Source: Clostridium thailandense (GTDB lineage: Bacteria > Bacillota > Clostridia > Clostridiales > Clostridiaceae). From it: DNA of 37,178 nucleotides. The first letter of the stretch is position 1. Every line of letters begins with the position of its first letter. The notes below the pieces were generated by a model, which made no database searches, was not told the DNA's origin, and was given only the letters and a program-made list of their open reading frames with translations. Where the stretch lies: NCBI RefSeq assembly GCF_019207025.1, contig NZ_JAEEGC010000097.1, positions 1-37,178 on the forward strand. Direction: 5' to 3'. Positions 7,864 to 15,116 of this stretch are shown here, one piece after another. The position numbers were made by a program, and so were the translations under genes.

Positions 7864-7926
7864 AGATTACATAAGAAATATGGATTCAAGGATATAACTG
7901 AAGGAATGTCTTATAAGTCTATTTAG
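7864..7926 (+). pseudogene. Remnant of a GNAT acetyltransferase C-terminus
   Basis: The frame at 7864-7926 reads RLHKKYGFKDITEGMSYKSI then stop. This closely resembles the 'LYxKxGFK' C-terminal strand of GNAT enzymes. A stop lies just upstream in the same frame and no start or acetyl-CoA loop is present, so only a scrap remains. Confidence 0.45.
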
Positions 7927-7988
7927 TAATTACTTAAAAAGAAGATTAAGAAAATTATGATAAATACATATTAAAGGAGGAAATACGA

Positions 7989-8546
7989 ATGGATATATTA
8001 GAATGTATTAATAGTAAAAGAAGTATTAGAGCTTATACTGATGAAATTATATCAGAGGAAACATTAATGAACTTGATTGAACTTGGCACGAAGGTTTCTA
8101 CAGGGTCAGGAATGGAACCTTGGGGATTTGTAATTATTAAAAATAAGGATGAGATAGATTCTTTATCTGAGACATCGAAGAAATACCTATTAGAGAACCT
8201 TGAAAAATATCCTTATTTACATCAATATGAAGAGTGGTTAAAAAGTCCTGAATATAGTATTTTTAATCATGCAAATACATTGCTACTTATTTATGGGAAT
8301 ACAGAATCTCATTGGTATGTCTATGATTGCAGCCTTGCAGCAGGCAATATTATGTTAGCTGCTCACAGCATGGAAATTGGAACTTGCTGGATTGGATTTG
8401 CAGAACATACTTTAAACACCAAGGAATTTAAAGAAAAACACGGAGTGCCTGAGCAGTATGAATTAGTTTGTCCTATGAGTATGGGATATATGAAAACTAA
8501 ATTAACTCCACCAAAGAGAAAAGAACCTATAATATTTTCTAAATAA
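7989..8546 (+). CDS. Nitroreductase family protein
   Basis: This 185-residue flavoprotein is a nitroreductase-fold oxidoreductase, expected to bind FMN and use NAD(P)H. Typical features are the start MDILECINSKRSIRAYTDE (the 'RRSxRxF' FMN phosphate-binding segment), GMEPWGFVII (the 'PSaxNxQPWxF' position), the central helix CSLAAGNIMLAAHSMEIGTCWIG, and the end GYMKTKLTPPKRK. The 'N' of the usual N-Q-P-W is changed to M-E-P-W. A near-perfect AAAGGAGGA precedes the ATG. It is followed by its own terminator. The natural substrate (quinone, nitro compound, flavin) is unknown. Confidence 0.88.
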   Translation: MDILECINSKRSIRAYTDEIISEETLMNLIELGTKVSTGSGMEPWGFVIIKNKDEIDSLSETSKKYLLENLEKYPYLHQYEEWLKSPEYSIFNHANTLLLIYGNTESHWYVYDCSLAAGNIMLAAHSMEIGTCWIGFAEHTLNTKEFKEKHGVPEQYELVCPMSMGYMKTKLTPPKRKEPIIFSK

Positions 8547-8595
8547 AATACATATTTATAAGAAACTCTAAGGAACTTTAATTTATCAAAAAATT

Positions 8596-8641
8596 CAAGT
8601 TATTTGTATTAAAAATATTTGATACAAATAGCTTGTTTTTA
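8596..8641 (+). terminator. Terminator of the nitroreductase gene
   Basis: CAAGTTATTTGTAT (8596-8609) pairs with ATACAAATAGCTTG (8622-8635), 14 bp with one wobble, followed by a run of six T residues. Confidence 0.8.
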
Positions 8642-8728
8642 GTTTCTATTTTGGTTTATACTTTTGCATACATACTAATCTCTAGATAATGAATAATATA
8701 AATTGATTTTATTGGAGGAAATTATTAA

Positions 8729-9271
8729 ATGATAAACAAGAATCATATAAAAATCTTTAGTAATGATGGTGAATTAATAGACACATTAGACTTATATAAG
8801 AAAGATGCTGAAAGGCTTATGAGACAATTAAGAACTAAGGATAAAGCTGAAATAGAGGATGTTTATTCTGAGGATGGTAAATCTATAACAAAAGTAGTAC
8901 ATGAAACAGAGGATTGTAAAGTTGTTGATGAGATTATATTTGATGATGATATAAATCAAGTAGATAAAGGTGAACTTAAGCCTGAACAAATAGAATCAAA
9001 TACAGTGACTACTAAAACTAACACTGAAATAGTATATATGGATAGCAAAGCAAATGAATTTTTAAAACAACTCAATAGCGAGATTGAAAAGACTAAAAAA
9101 GATTTAGAAAAAGCTAAGAAGAATTTAGCGCAATCTATTGAAACTACTTTTAATATACCAAAATACGGGTTAGCTGGGCAGGCTGAAAATGTTATGAAAC
9201 TAAGTACACAATTAGAAACATTAAAGCTTCAGAAACAAAGATTTGAATATATCTTCAAGGATGCTGAATAA
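8729..9271 (+). CDS. Hypothetical protein with acidic middle and coiled coil
   Basis: I do not recognise this 180-residue protein. It is soluble, with no signal peptide or membrane segment. Residues 1-90 are rich in beta-prone and acidic stretches (FDDDINQVD at about 71-79). Residues about 105-140 form a strongly charged coiled coil (EIEKTKKDLEKAKKNLAQ), followed by FNIPKYGLAG and a second helix (STQLETLKLQKQRFEYIF). GGAGG stands a suitable distance before the ATG, and a terminator overlaps the stop codon, so it is a real monocistronic gene. There are no cysteine clusters or catalytic motifs. A scaffold or structural role would fit, but that is only a guess. Confidence 0.75.
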   Translation: MINKNHIKIFSNDGELIDTLDLYKKDAERLMRQLRTKDKAEIEDVYSEDGKSITKVVHETEDCKVVDEIIFDDDINQVDKGELKPEQIESNTVTTKTNTEIVYMDSKANEFLKQLNSEIEKTKKDLEKAKKNLAQSIETTFNIPKYGLAGQAENVMKLSTQLETLKLQKQRFEYIFKDAE

Positions 9272-9290
9272 TATGGTATCCTTTTTTCTT
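9257..9290 (+). terminator. Terminator overlapping the stop codon of the hypothetical gene
   Basis: AAGGATGC (9257-9264) pairs with GTATCCTT (9276-9283), 8 bp with one wobble, followed by a T-rich run. The left arm lies inside the last codons of the gene. Confidence 0.6.
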
Positions 9291-9506
9291 TAGTAAATAG
9301 AGTAAAAGAAGTTGTAAACTATCGAAGGTATAATAATTTTTTAATGTCGAAAAATAATACTTGAAATAAATTTCAAAGTGTATATAATTAATATTAAAGG
9401 ATAGTTATTATTAATTAATAACATATAATACAGCAATTTTACTTTTATATAGATTTTAAATATATATAATCCCTAAGTAATATCCCCCAATAACACTCCC
9501 TTTGAA

Positions 9507-9537
9507 AGGTACAATTAATTTTGTACCTCTTTTTTTA
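9507..9537 (+). terminator. Stand-alone intrinsic terminator
   Basis: AGGTACAA (9507-9514) and TTGTACCT (9521-9528) form a perfect 8-bp stem with a 6-nt loop, followed by C and seven T. No ORF lies between the previous terminator and this one (9291-9506 is AT-rich with no gene I can support), so it may end a short untranslated RNA or read-through transcript. Confidence 0.75.
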
Positions 9538-9677
9538 TACATTGAATATTTTCTTGCCAGTTTACTATCCTCCTAGTAATCAATTACCAAATTGTAGTAT
9601 TATAGAAGTTATAGACTACTAAAAAATTGGAATTGGCTTAAACTTTTATTTTTACGATAACCTTAGCTCATATATAC

Positions 9678-9708
9678 TTGACTCTAACCTAAGGTTAGGA
9701 TTTAAAAT
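9678..9708 (+). promoter_or_regulatory. MerR-type promoter with 19-bp spacer and palindromic operator
   Basis: TTGACT (9678-9683) and TAAAAT (9703-9708) are separated by 19 bp rather than 17, the hallmark of promoters activated by MerR-family DNA distortion. The palindrome CTAACCTAAGGTTAG (9684-9698) sits in the spacer. The first gene downstream is a MerR protein, so autoregulation is very likely. Confidence 0.85.
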
Positions 9709-9730
9709 AGAGCTGAAAGGGGGAGATATC

Positions 9731-10741
9731 TTGAGAATCAGTGAATTTGCCAAAAGAGCAGGGGTAACTGTAAAGACACTACTGTACTATGATAAAATCG
9801 GATTACTCAAGCCATCGCAAAAAAGTGATTCTGGATATAGAATTTACTCCGAAAAAGATTTCTTGAAGCTTCAGCAAATTACTACCTTGAAATTTATTGG
9901 TTTATCTTTAAAGGAAATAAATAAAATTTTATCTGAAGCAGGAGAAAATTTAGAAAGTATAATTTATATCCAAAAGAAAGCTTTAGAAGAAAAGAAAAAG
10001 CATTTAGAATCAGTTATAACTGTTTTTAATAAAGCTGAGAATCAAATAAAAGGGAATGGATTCTTGGAGGTTGAGCAACTCATTGATATTATCAGGATAA
10101 CTAATATGGAGAACAAAGTAAAAGAAAGATTTGATAATGCTAGCAAACAATATATTACTGATAGATTATATTGGAGGATCAAATCTGCTGAGTTAATAAA
10201 TGAACTTATTAAGCCTAACGATACTGATGTTGTGCTAGACTTAGGATGTGGCACTGGAAAACAGATCATTAAAATATCTCAAAAGGTGAAATTAGCAATT
10301 GGGTTAGATATTAGTGATGGAATGGTTAATGAAGCTAGAGAAAATGCTAAACAAGAGAATTGCAAAAATGTTGAGTTTTATATAGGCACATTTGAGCATC
10401 CTGATATAAATATTGATTTAGGTAAAAAATCTATTACTAAAATTATTTCTAATTATGCACTACATCATTTAGATACAAGATATAAACGGAAAGCAATAGA
10501 AAAAATGATTAGTTCAGCTGGTGAAAGTCTTCAAAGCATTACCATAGGAGATTTAATGTTTTTTGAAAAACCGGATAAATACAAAGCAGAATATGACTCA
10601 GTTGGGTATGGACCAACCGTAGACCGTCCATCTACAGTAGAAGAAATGATAGATTGCTTTTCAAAATTCGATTTTGATGTTGAGGTTCATAAATTGCATC
10701 CACTTGTAGGAATATTGGTTGCAAATAAAAAGAGCAAATAA
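9731..10741 (+). CDS. MerR regulator fused to a SAM-dependent methyltransferase
   Basis: The 336-residue protein has a MerR DNA-binding head (residues 1-70: RISEFAKRAGVTVKTLLYYD, GYRIYSEKDF, FIGLSLKEI), a dimerisation helix (about 75-105), and a class I methyltransferase domain in place of the usual effector domain. Motif I is VVLDLGCGTGKQ (about 167-178), followed by the acidic-strand segment GLDISDGMVNEA and the YALHHL motif. In MerR proteins the C-terminal domain senses the signal, so the methyltransferase part may sense SAM or a substrate, or may modify an inducer. The start is TTG at 9731 behind a GGGGGAG site. The 19-bp-spacer promoter directly upstream supports self-control. A decayed acetyltransferase and an MBL-fold gene follow. 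Confidence 0.9.
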   Translation: MRISEFAKRAGVTVKTLLYYDKIGLLKPSQKSDSGYRIYSEKDFLKLQQITTLKFIGLSLKEINKILSEAGENLESIIYIQKKALEEKKKHLESVITVFNKAENQIKGNGFLEVEQLIDIIRITNMENKVKERFDNASKQYITDRLYWRIKSAELINELIKPNDTDVVLDLGCGTGKQIIKISQKVKLAIGLDISDGMVNEARENAKQENCKNVEFYIGTFEHPDINIDLGKKSITKIISNYALHHLDTRYKRKAIEKMISSAGESLQSITIGDLMFFEKPDKYKAEYDSVGYGPTVDRPSTVEEMIDCFSKFDFDVEVHKLHPLVGILVANKKSK

Positions 10742-10743
10742 AC

Positions 10744-10857
10744 AGTAATAAAAGGATATATATCAAGAAACTGTCATTTGTACATATTGAAGAAAAAAAT
10801 GAAAAGTCTATGAAATTAGCATTATCTCTAGGTTTTAAGAAGGATACAATAGGATAA
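10744..10857 (+). pseudogene. C-terminal remnant of a GNAT acetyltransferase
   Basis: This frame reads SFVHIEEKNEKSMKLALSLG and then FKKDTIG before the stop at 10855-10857. It is the classic last helix and strand of RimJ/RimL-like GNAT enzymes (VxxxNxxSxxLAxxLGF). No acetyl-CoA loop or start is left upstream, because the fragment abuts the stop of the MerR-methyltransferase gene. It marks a deletion junction. Confidence 0.6.
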
Positions 10858-10884
10858 AAATTAAAAGGGTATTATGGAGGAAGC

Positions 10885-11613
10885 ATGGAAAATATAAAAA
10901 TAAGTGAAAATTGCAATGTACTTATTTACGATAACATAGAAAGTTATACTACGAATGTTTTCTTAATTGAAAAAAAGTCGAAGATATTTATAATTGATAC
11001 TTTTTGTGGTACTGACAGTATGATTCCGATAAAAAAAGCGTTGGAAGGTAAGGATAAGGAAGTTATTGTTGTAAACACACACTTTCATTGGGATCACGTA
11101 TGGGGAAACTGTAGTTTTAAAGAAAACATGATAATTAGTCATGAAAAATGTAGAGAATTATTAGATAAACATTGGGATGAGCAACTAAAGAAAAACGAAA
11201 AATATATATTAGGTAATGCTGAAAAATATTTACCTAATCTCACCTTTGATACAAGTATTAATTTTCATGATGAAAGAATAGAAATATTTTATAGTCCAGG
11301 ACATACTATTGATAGTATATCAATATTTGATCATGATGAAAAAATACTATATACTGGTGATAACTTAGAAAAGCCAATTATATATGTTGAGGACAAAGAT
11401 ATTGAAACATATATAAAAACACTTAAGAAATATTTAGATTATAAACCTAAAAAAATTATGGCTGGTCATACCTTGAACTTAACTGAAGATAATATAAATC
11501 AAACAATAAAGTATTTGAATGATTTAAAAAACAGATGTAAAATTGAATTTGAAGATGAGTATATGAGAAAAATTCATGCAGAAAATTATAATTTAATTCA
11601 TGGAAACATATAA
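10885..11613 (+). CDS. MBL-fold metallo-hydrolase
   Basis: This 242-residue protein has the metallo-beta-lactamase fold. The metal motif THFHWDHVWGN holds His66, His68, Asp70 and His71; further ligands fall in SPGHTIDS, YTGDNLE and MAGHTLNL. No signal peptide is visible, so it acts in the cytoplasm. Such proteins hydrolyse thioesters, phosphoesters or lactones, and the exact substrate here is not evident. GGAGG lies before the ATG. It follows the MerR-methyltransferase gene and the GNAT scrap without a terminator between them, so it could be co-transcribed, and it ends at a strong terminator. Confidence 0.87.
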   Translation: MENIKISENCNVLIYDNIESYTTNVFLIEKKSKIFIIDTFCGTDSMIPIKKALEGKDKEVIVVNTHFHWDHVWGNCSFKENMIISHEKCRELLDKHWDEQLKKNEKYILGNAEKYLPNLTFDTSINFHDERIEIFYSPGHTIDSISIFDHDEKILYTGDNLEKPIIYVEDKDIETYIKTLKKYLDYKPKKIMAGHTLNLTEDNINQTIKYLNDLKNRCKIEFEDEYMRKIHAENYNLIHGNI

Positions 11614-11669
11614 TTGCTTAAGAATGACATGTAATATAAGATTACCGGGTATATCTTCTAGATGTTAGA

Positions 11670-11710
11670 GAAGTGCTTCCATTTGCTATAGCTGGAAGTG
11701 CTTCTTTTTT
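11670..11710 (+). terminator. Terminator of the MBL-fold gene
   Basis: GAAGTGCTTCCA (11670-11681) pairs with TGGAAGTGCTTC (11693-11704), 12 bp with two wobble pairs, followed by six T residues. Confidence 0.8.
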
Positions 11711-11827
11711 AGATTAAATAATGTTAAAATATAGTTTATAAAGAAAATAAAGTATTAAAATAGTGGTAAAAAGCAATTTAAATTATACTGCTTTTAGGAA
11801 TATAGATATTAAGAAGGAGAATGTATT

Positions 11828-12697
11828 ATGAATTTAGGTAGAAATGATGAATGTTGGTGTGGAAGTGGACTAAAGTATAAAAAATGCCATATGCATTTTG
11901 ATGAAAAATTAGAAGAACTAAAAAGTCAGGGGCATATAGTACCTTCAAGAGATATTATCAAGAATAAAGAGCAAATTGAAGGAATAAGAAAAAGTGCTCG
12001 AATCAACGATGGTGTTTTAGATTTAATTAGTAAAAATATAAAAGAAGGTATGAGTACAGAAGAGATAAATAGGTTAGCTCATGATTATACATTGGAGCAA
12101 GGAGGAGTTCCAGCAACTCTTAATTATCATGGCTTTCCAAAGAGTATTTGTACATCAATTAATGATGAAGTGTGCCATGGAATACCGGGCAAGGATATCA
12201 TTCTTAGAAGTGGGGACATCATAAATGTTGATGCATCTACAATACTTAATGGATATTACTCAGATGCATCTAGAATGTTTACAATTGGAGATATAAGTGA
12301 AGAGGCTGAGAAGCTAGTTGATGTATGTAAGGAATGCTTGTACAAAGGAATAGAGGCAGTTAAACCTTGGGGATTTTTAGGAGATGTAGGAGCTGCTATA
12401 CAAGAATATGCAGAAGGTAAAGGATATTCAGTAGTTAGAGCCTTTGGAGGTCATGGTGTTGGACTTAAATTTCAGGAGGAGCCTTTTGTTTCTCATGTAG
12501 GAAATAGAGGAGAAGAAATGATTTTAGTACCTGGCATGGTAATTACTATAGAACCTATGATAAATATAGGTGGTTATGAGGTCTTTATAGATGCTGAGAA
12601 TGATTGGACAGCACTTACAGAAGATGGATCGCTTTCAGCACAATGGGAACATACAATTCTTATAACTGAAGATGGAGTAGAAATAATATCGAAATAG
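11828..12697 (+). CDS. map: Type I methionine aminopeptidase with N-terminal SEC-C zinc motif
   Basis: The enzyme removes the initiator methionine after deformylation. The N-terminus carries a SEC-C motif CWCGSGLKYKKCH (Cys9, Cys11, Cys20, His21), also found in SecA, which is thought to bring the enzyme to the ribosome. The catalytic domain (about 40-289) has HGFPKSICTSINDEVCHGIP with the substrate-binding His, metal-ligand Asp residues in INVDAS and YYSDASRMF, GGHGVGL with its His, ITIEPM with Glu, and WEHTILI with the last Glu. The length suits the SEC-C form found in clostridia. It is probably a second MetAP, because the usual one sits in the ribosomal protein cluster. A GNAT and a macrodomain gene follow closely. 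Confidence 0.94.
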   Translation: MNLGRNDECWCGSGLKYKKCHMHFDEKLEELKSQGHIVPSRDIIKNKEQIEGIRKSARINDGVLDLISKNIKEGMSTEEINRLAHDYTLEQGGVPATLNYHGFPKSICTSINDEVCHGIPGKDIILRSGDIINVDASTILNGYYSDASRMFTIGDISEEAEKLVDVCKECLYKGIEAVKPWGFLGDVGAAIQEYAEGKGYSVVRAFGGHGVGLKFQEEPFVSHVGNRGEEMILVPGMVITIEPMINIGGYEVFIDAENDWTALTEDGSLSAQWEHTILITEDGVEIISK

Positions 12698-12719
12698 ATA
12701 GTACAGAAAGGATATAAGT

Positions 12720-13508
12720 ATGGAATTAAGAATTCTCCATGATTCTAGTACAGTTTACGAATTTTTAAAAAACAAGAATAGATATGATTATATTTATCAA
12801 TTTAGCAATCTATCATCAAATCAGTGGGAAAATGTTATATGTTATGGGCTGTTTGATGAAGGGGAATTAAAAGAGATAGCCATGCTAAATATTAATTATG
12901 ATATTCCTGTTTTACTTGCAGCTAGCTTTGGTAATACAGAATATAGTATAGAACTTATTAAAAAATTAAAACAATTTCTACCGCCTAGATTTTATACACA
13001 CATAGATAGAGTAACATTAGAAGGAGTATTTTCAGAAGATAATGTTTCAGAATTAGAAGAATATATGAATATGGGATTGTGCAATTATGAGCTATTAAAT
13101 AAAATACGATCCCATGAAGCTGTAAGGATTGGTTATGACAATATAAATTCTATTAAAGAATTAATTTTTGCAAGCTATCCAGAAGCATGGCTTGATGATT
13201 TAGTTAAGTTAAATGAAAACTTCGGAATATATGTCGATAAAAAATTAGTAAGTTTTTCAAGCATACATGCTTATTCTGAGCAATATCAAGTTGCGGCAAT
13301 AGCTCATGTGACAACTCATCCAGAATATAGAAAAAAGGGATATGCTGAAAAAGTAGTGGCGACACTAGCTAAGAGTCTCAAAGAGAAAATAAAGTTTATT
13401 GGACTTAATGTAAAGGTGGATAATATAGCTGCTATCAGGTGTTATAAAAAGCTAGGTTTTAAAGAGTGTGGAAGATTTGCAGCCTGTGTAGTGGAAAATA
13501 GTATATAA
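12720..13508 (+). CDS. GNAT family N-acetyltransferase, two-domain form
   Basis: This 262-residue protein has a poorly conserved N-terminal half (1-130) and a C-terminal GNAT domain of FR47-like type. The acetyl-CoA segment is [20 protein letters not shown] (about 196-215), followed by [21 protein letters not shown], a very typical GNAT ending. The substrate is unknown. It starts 22 nt after map and ends 17 nt before the macrodomain gene, so the three genes probably form an operon. In this setting it might act on peptides, amino acids or modified side chains, but nothing in the sequence is decisive. Confidence 0.85.
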   Translation: MELRILHDSSTVYEFLKNKNRYDYIYQFSNLSSNQWENVICYGLFDEGELKEIAMLNINYDIPVLLAASFGNTEYSIELIKKLKQFLPPRFYTHIDRVTLEGVFSEDNVSELEEYMNMGLCNYELLNKIRSHEAVRIGYDNINSIKELIFASYPEAWLDDLVKLNENFGIYVDKKLVSFSSIHAYSEQYQVAAIAHVTTHPEYRKKGYAEKVVATLAKSLKEKIKFIGLNVKVDNIAAIRCYKKLGFKECGRFAACVVENSI

Positions 13509-13525
13509 GATCGGAGGATTTTCAA

Positions 13526-14065
13526 ATGCAGGTGGATATAAATAAAACCCAAGTTAAAGTTATAAAAGGAGATATAACAAAGCATAAAGTGGATGCAATC
13601 GTAAATGCAGCCAACAGCAGTCTTTTAGGGGGTGGTGGAGTGGATGGGGCCATCCATAGAGTTGGCGGTAAGGAAATTTTAGAAGAATGTATTAAAATAA
13701 GAAATAAACAGGGAGGCTGTAAAACAGGAGAAGCAGTTATAACAACGGGTGGAAACCTTGATGCAAAATATGTTATTCATACAGTTGGTCCAATATGGCA
13801 GGATGGTAATGCAGGTGAAGTTAAATTATTAGAAATGTGTTATGAAAATAGTTTGAAACTGGCAGTTGATAATAACATAAAGAGTATTGCTTTTCCAAAT
13901 ATCAGTACAGGTGTTTACAGATTTCCTAAGACTTTGGCTTCTGAAATAGCTATAAAATCAGTTAAAGGTTTCCTATTGGAGGATGAAGTTATACAGAAAG
14001 TAATTTTTGTATGTTTTGATGATGAAAATTATAAAATTTATTCTGATTTACTAAAAATGTTCTAA
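13526..14065 (+). CDS. Macrodomain protein (ADP-ribose binding or O-acetyl-ADP-ribose deacetylase type)
   Basis: This 179-residue stand-alone macrodomain binds ADP-ribose and related metabolites. The family signatures are [20 protein letters not shown] (about 26-45), [22 protein letters not shown] and the phosphate loop [15 protein letters not shown]. It belongs to the YmdB/Af1521-like bacterial group, whose members remove acetyl from O-acetyl-ADP-ribose or ADP-ribose from acidic side chains. GGAGG precedes the ATG. It follows the GNAT gene by 17 nt, likely in the same transcript. Partner enzymes (sirtuin or ADP-ribosyltransferase) are not in this window. Confidence 0.93.
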   Translation: MQVDINKTQVKVIKGDITKHKVDAIVNAANSSLLGGGGVDGAIHRVGGKEILEECIKIRNKQGGCKTGEAVITTGGNLDAKYVIHTVGPIWQDGNAGEVKLLEMCYENSLKLAVDNNIKSIAFPNISTGVYRFPKTLASEIAIKSVKGFLLEDEVIQKVIFVCFDDENYKIYSDLLKMF

Positions 14066-14078
14066 AAGGTTCGTGAAT

Positions 14079-14150
14079 ATGAAAATTCAACATGTGGTTA
14101 TATAGACTAAAGATATAGAAAGGTTAAAAAATTACACATATAGAAATTAA
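14079..14150 (+). pseudogene. N-terminal remnant of a VOC/glyoxalase gene
   Basis: From ATG 14079 the frame reads MKIQHVVI, a TAG stop at 14103-14105, then TKDIERLKNY and a second stop. This matches the typical first strand and helix of VOC-family proteins (MKIxHVxIYTKDIExLKxFY), with TAG where the Tyr codon normally is. AAGG precedes the ATG. The rest of the gene is missing. Confidence 0.6.
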
Positions 14151-14193
14151 ATACAGATAACAGAGTGAATAATAGAAAATAGGAGTAATAAAA

Positions 14194-15033
14194 ATGAAAT
14201 TAACAGTATTAATAGATAATAATACATTCATAGATCGTTATTTTTATGGTGAACCAGGCGTATCCTATTTTATTCAAGAAGGCGATAATAGTATACTGTT
14301 TGATGTGGGATATACAGATGCATTTATTAGAAATGCACATAAAATGAATGTAAATTTGAAGAACATAAACTCTATAGTTATTTCTCATGGGCATATTGAT
14401 CATACCTGGGGACTGTTTGATTTAATTAAGCTTTATACAGAAGCAGCAATAGAAAAAATAAAATACAATAAACCTAAGCTTATTGCGCATCCATTAGCAT
14501 TTTTAAATAAGCAAATATCTGAAGAGGAGGAAATAGGCTGTATAATTACAGAAGATAAATTAGGTAAACACTTTAATATGAATTTAAGTAAGGAGCCAAT
14601 TTGGATAACAGATAAGCTAGTATTTCTTGGGGAAATAGAAAGAAGTAATGATTTTGAAAATAAAATTCCAATAGGAAGAACAGAATGTAATGGGGTTGAA
14701 ATAGATGATTATGTATTAGATGATTCTGCCTTAGTATATAAATCTTCAAAGGGTTTAGTGATTATTACAGGATGTTCTCACTCAGGTATTTGTAATATTA
14801 TAGAATACTCAAAAAAGATTTGTGAAGATAATAGAATAATTGATGTAATTGGAGGATTTCATTTACTTAATCCAAAGGAGGAATTGCTTAGATATACCTG
14901 TGAATATATGAAGCAGAGTAATGTAAAAGAAATTCATGCAGGACATTGTACTGATTTGAGATCAAAAATAGAGTTATCTAAATATGTTGATTTAAAAGAG
15001 ATGGGCGTTGGGCTAGTTTTAGAATATGATTAA
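14194..15033 (+). CDS. MBL-fold hydrolase, dihydropterin-phosphate-synthase-like subgroup
   Basis: This 279-residue protein has the metal-binding motif SHGHIDHTWGL (His65, His67, Asp69, His70) and later ligands in GCSHSGICNII, GGFHLL and HAGHCTDL. This layout is typical of the MBL subgroup annotated as 7,8-dihydropterin-6-methyl-4-(beta-D-ribofuranosyl)aminobenzene-5'-phosphate synthase after an archaeal member. In clostridia the true substrate is not established, so I use only the fold and subgroup. It has no signal peptide. An AGGAG site precedes the ATG. It follows the VOC remnant and ends at a strong terminator. Confidence 0.87.
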   Translation: MKLTVLIDNNTFIDRYFYGEPGVSYFIQEGDNSILFDVGYTDAFIRNAHKMNVNLKNINSIVISHGHIDHTWGLFDLIKLYTEAAIEKIKYNKPKLIAHPLAFLNKQISEEEEIGCIITEDKLGKHFNMNLSKEPIWITDKLVFLGEIERSNDFENKIPIGRTECNGVEIDDYVLDDSALVYKSSKGLVIITGCSHSGICNIIEYSKKICEDNRIIDVIGGFHLLNPKEELLRYTCEYMKQSNVKEIHAGHCTDLRSKIELSKYVDLKEMGVGLVLEYD

Positions 15034-15066
15034 AGGAATGCATCTGAAAGATTTGAGTGATTTTTG

Positions 15067-15111
15067 AAATGGGCTATATATATTGTTCCCTAAATATATA
15101 GCCCATTTTTT
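15067..15111 (+). terminator. Terminator between convergent genes
   Basis: AAATGGGCTATATAT (15067-15081) pairs perfectly with ATATATAGCCCATTT (15094-15108), a 15-bp stem followed by T residues to 15111 on the plus strand. It ends the MBL-fold gene, and the stem lies directly after the stop of the minus-strand gene, so it may also slow polymerase from that side. Confidence 0.8.
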
Positions 15112-15116
15112 ATATA

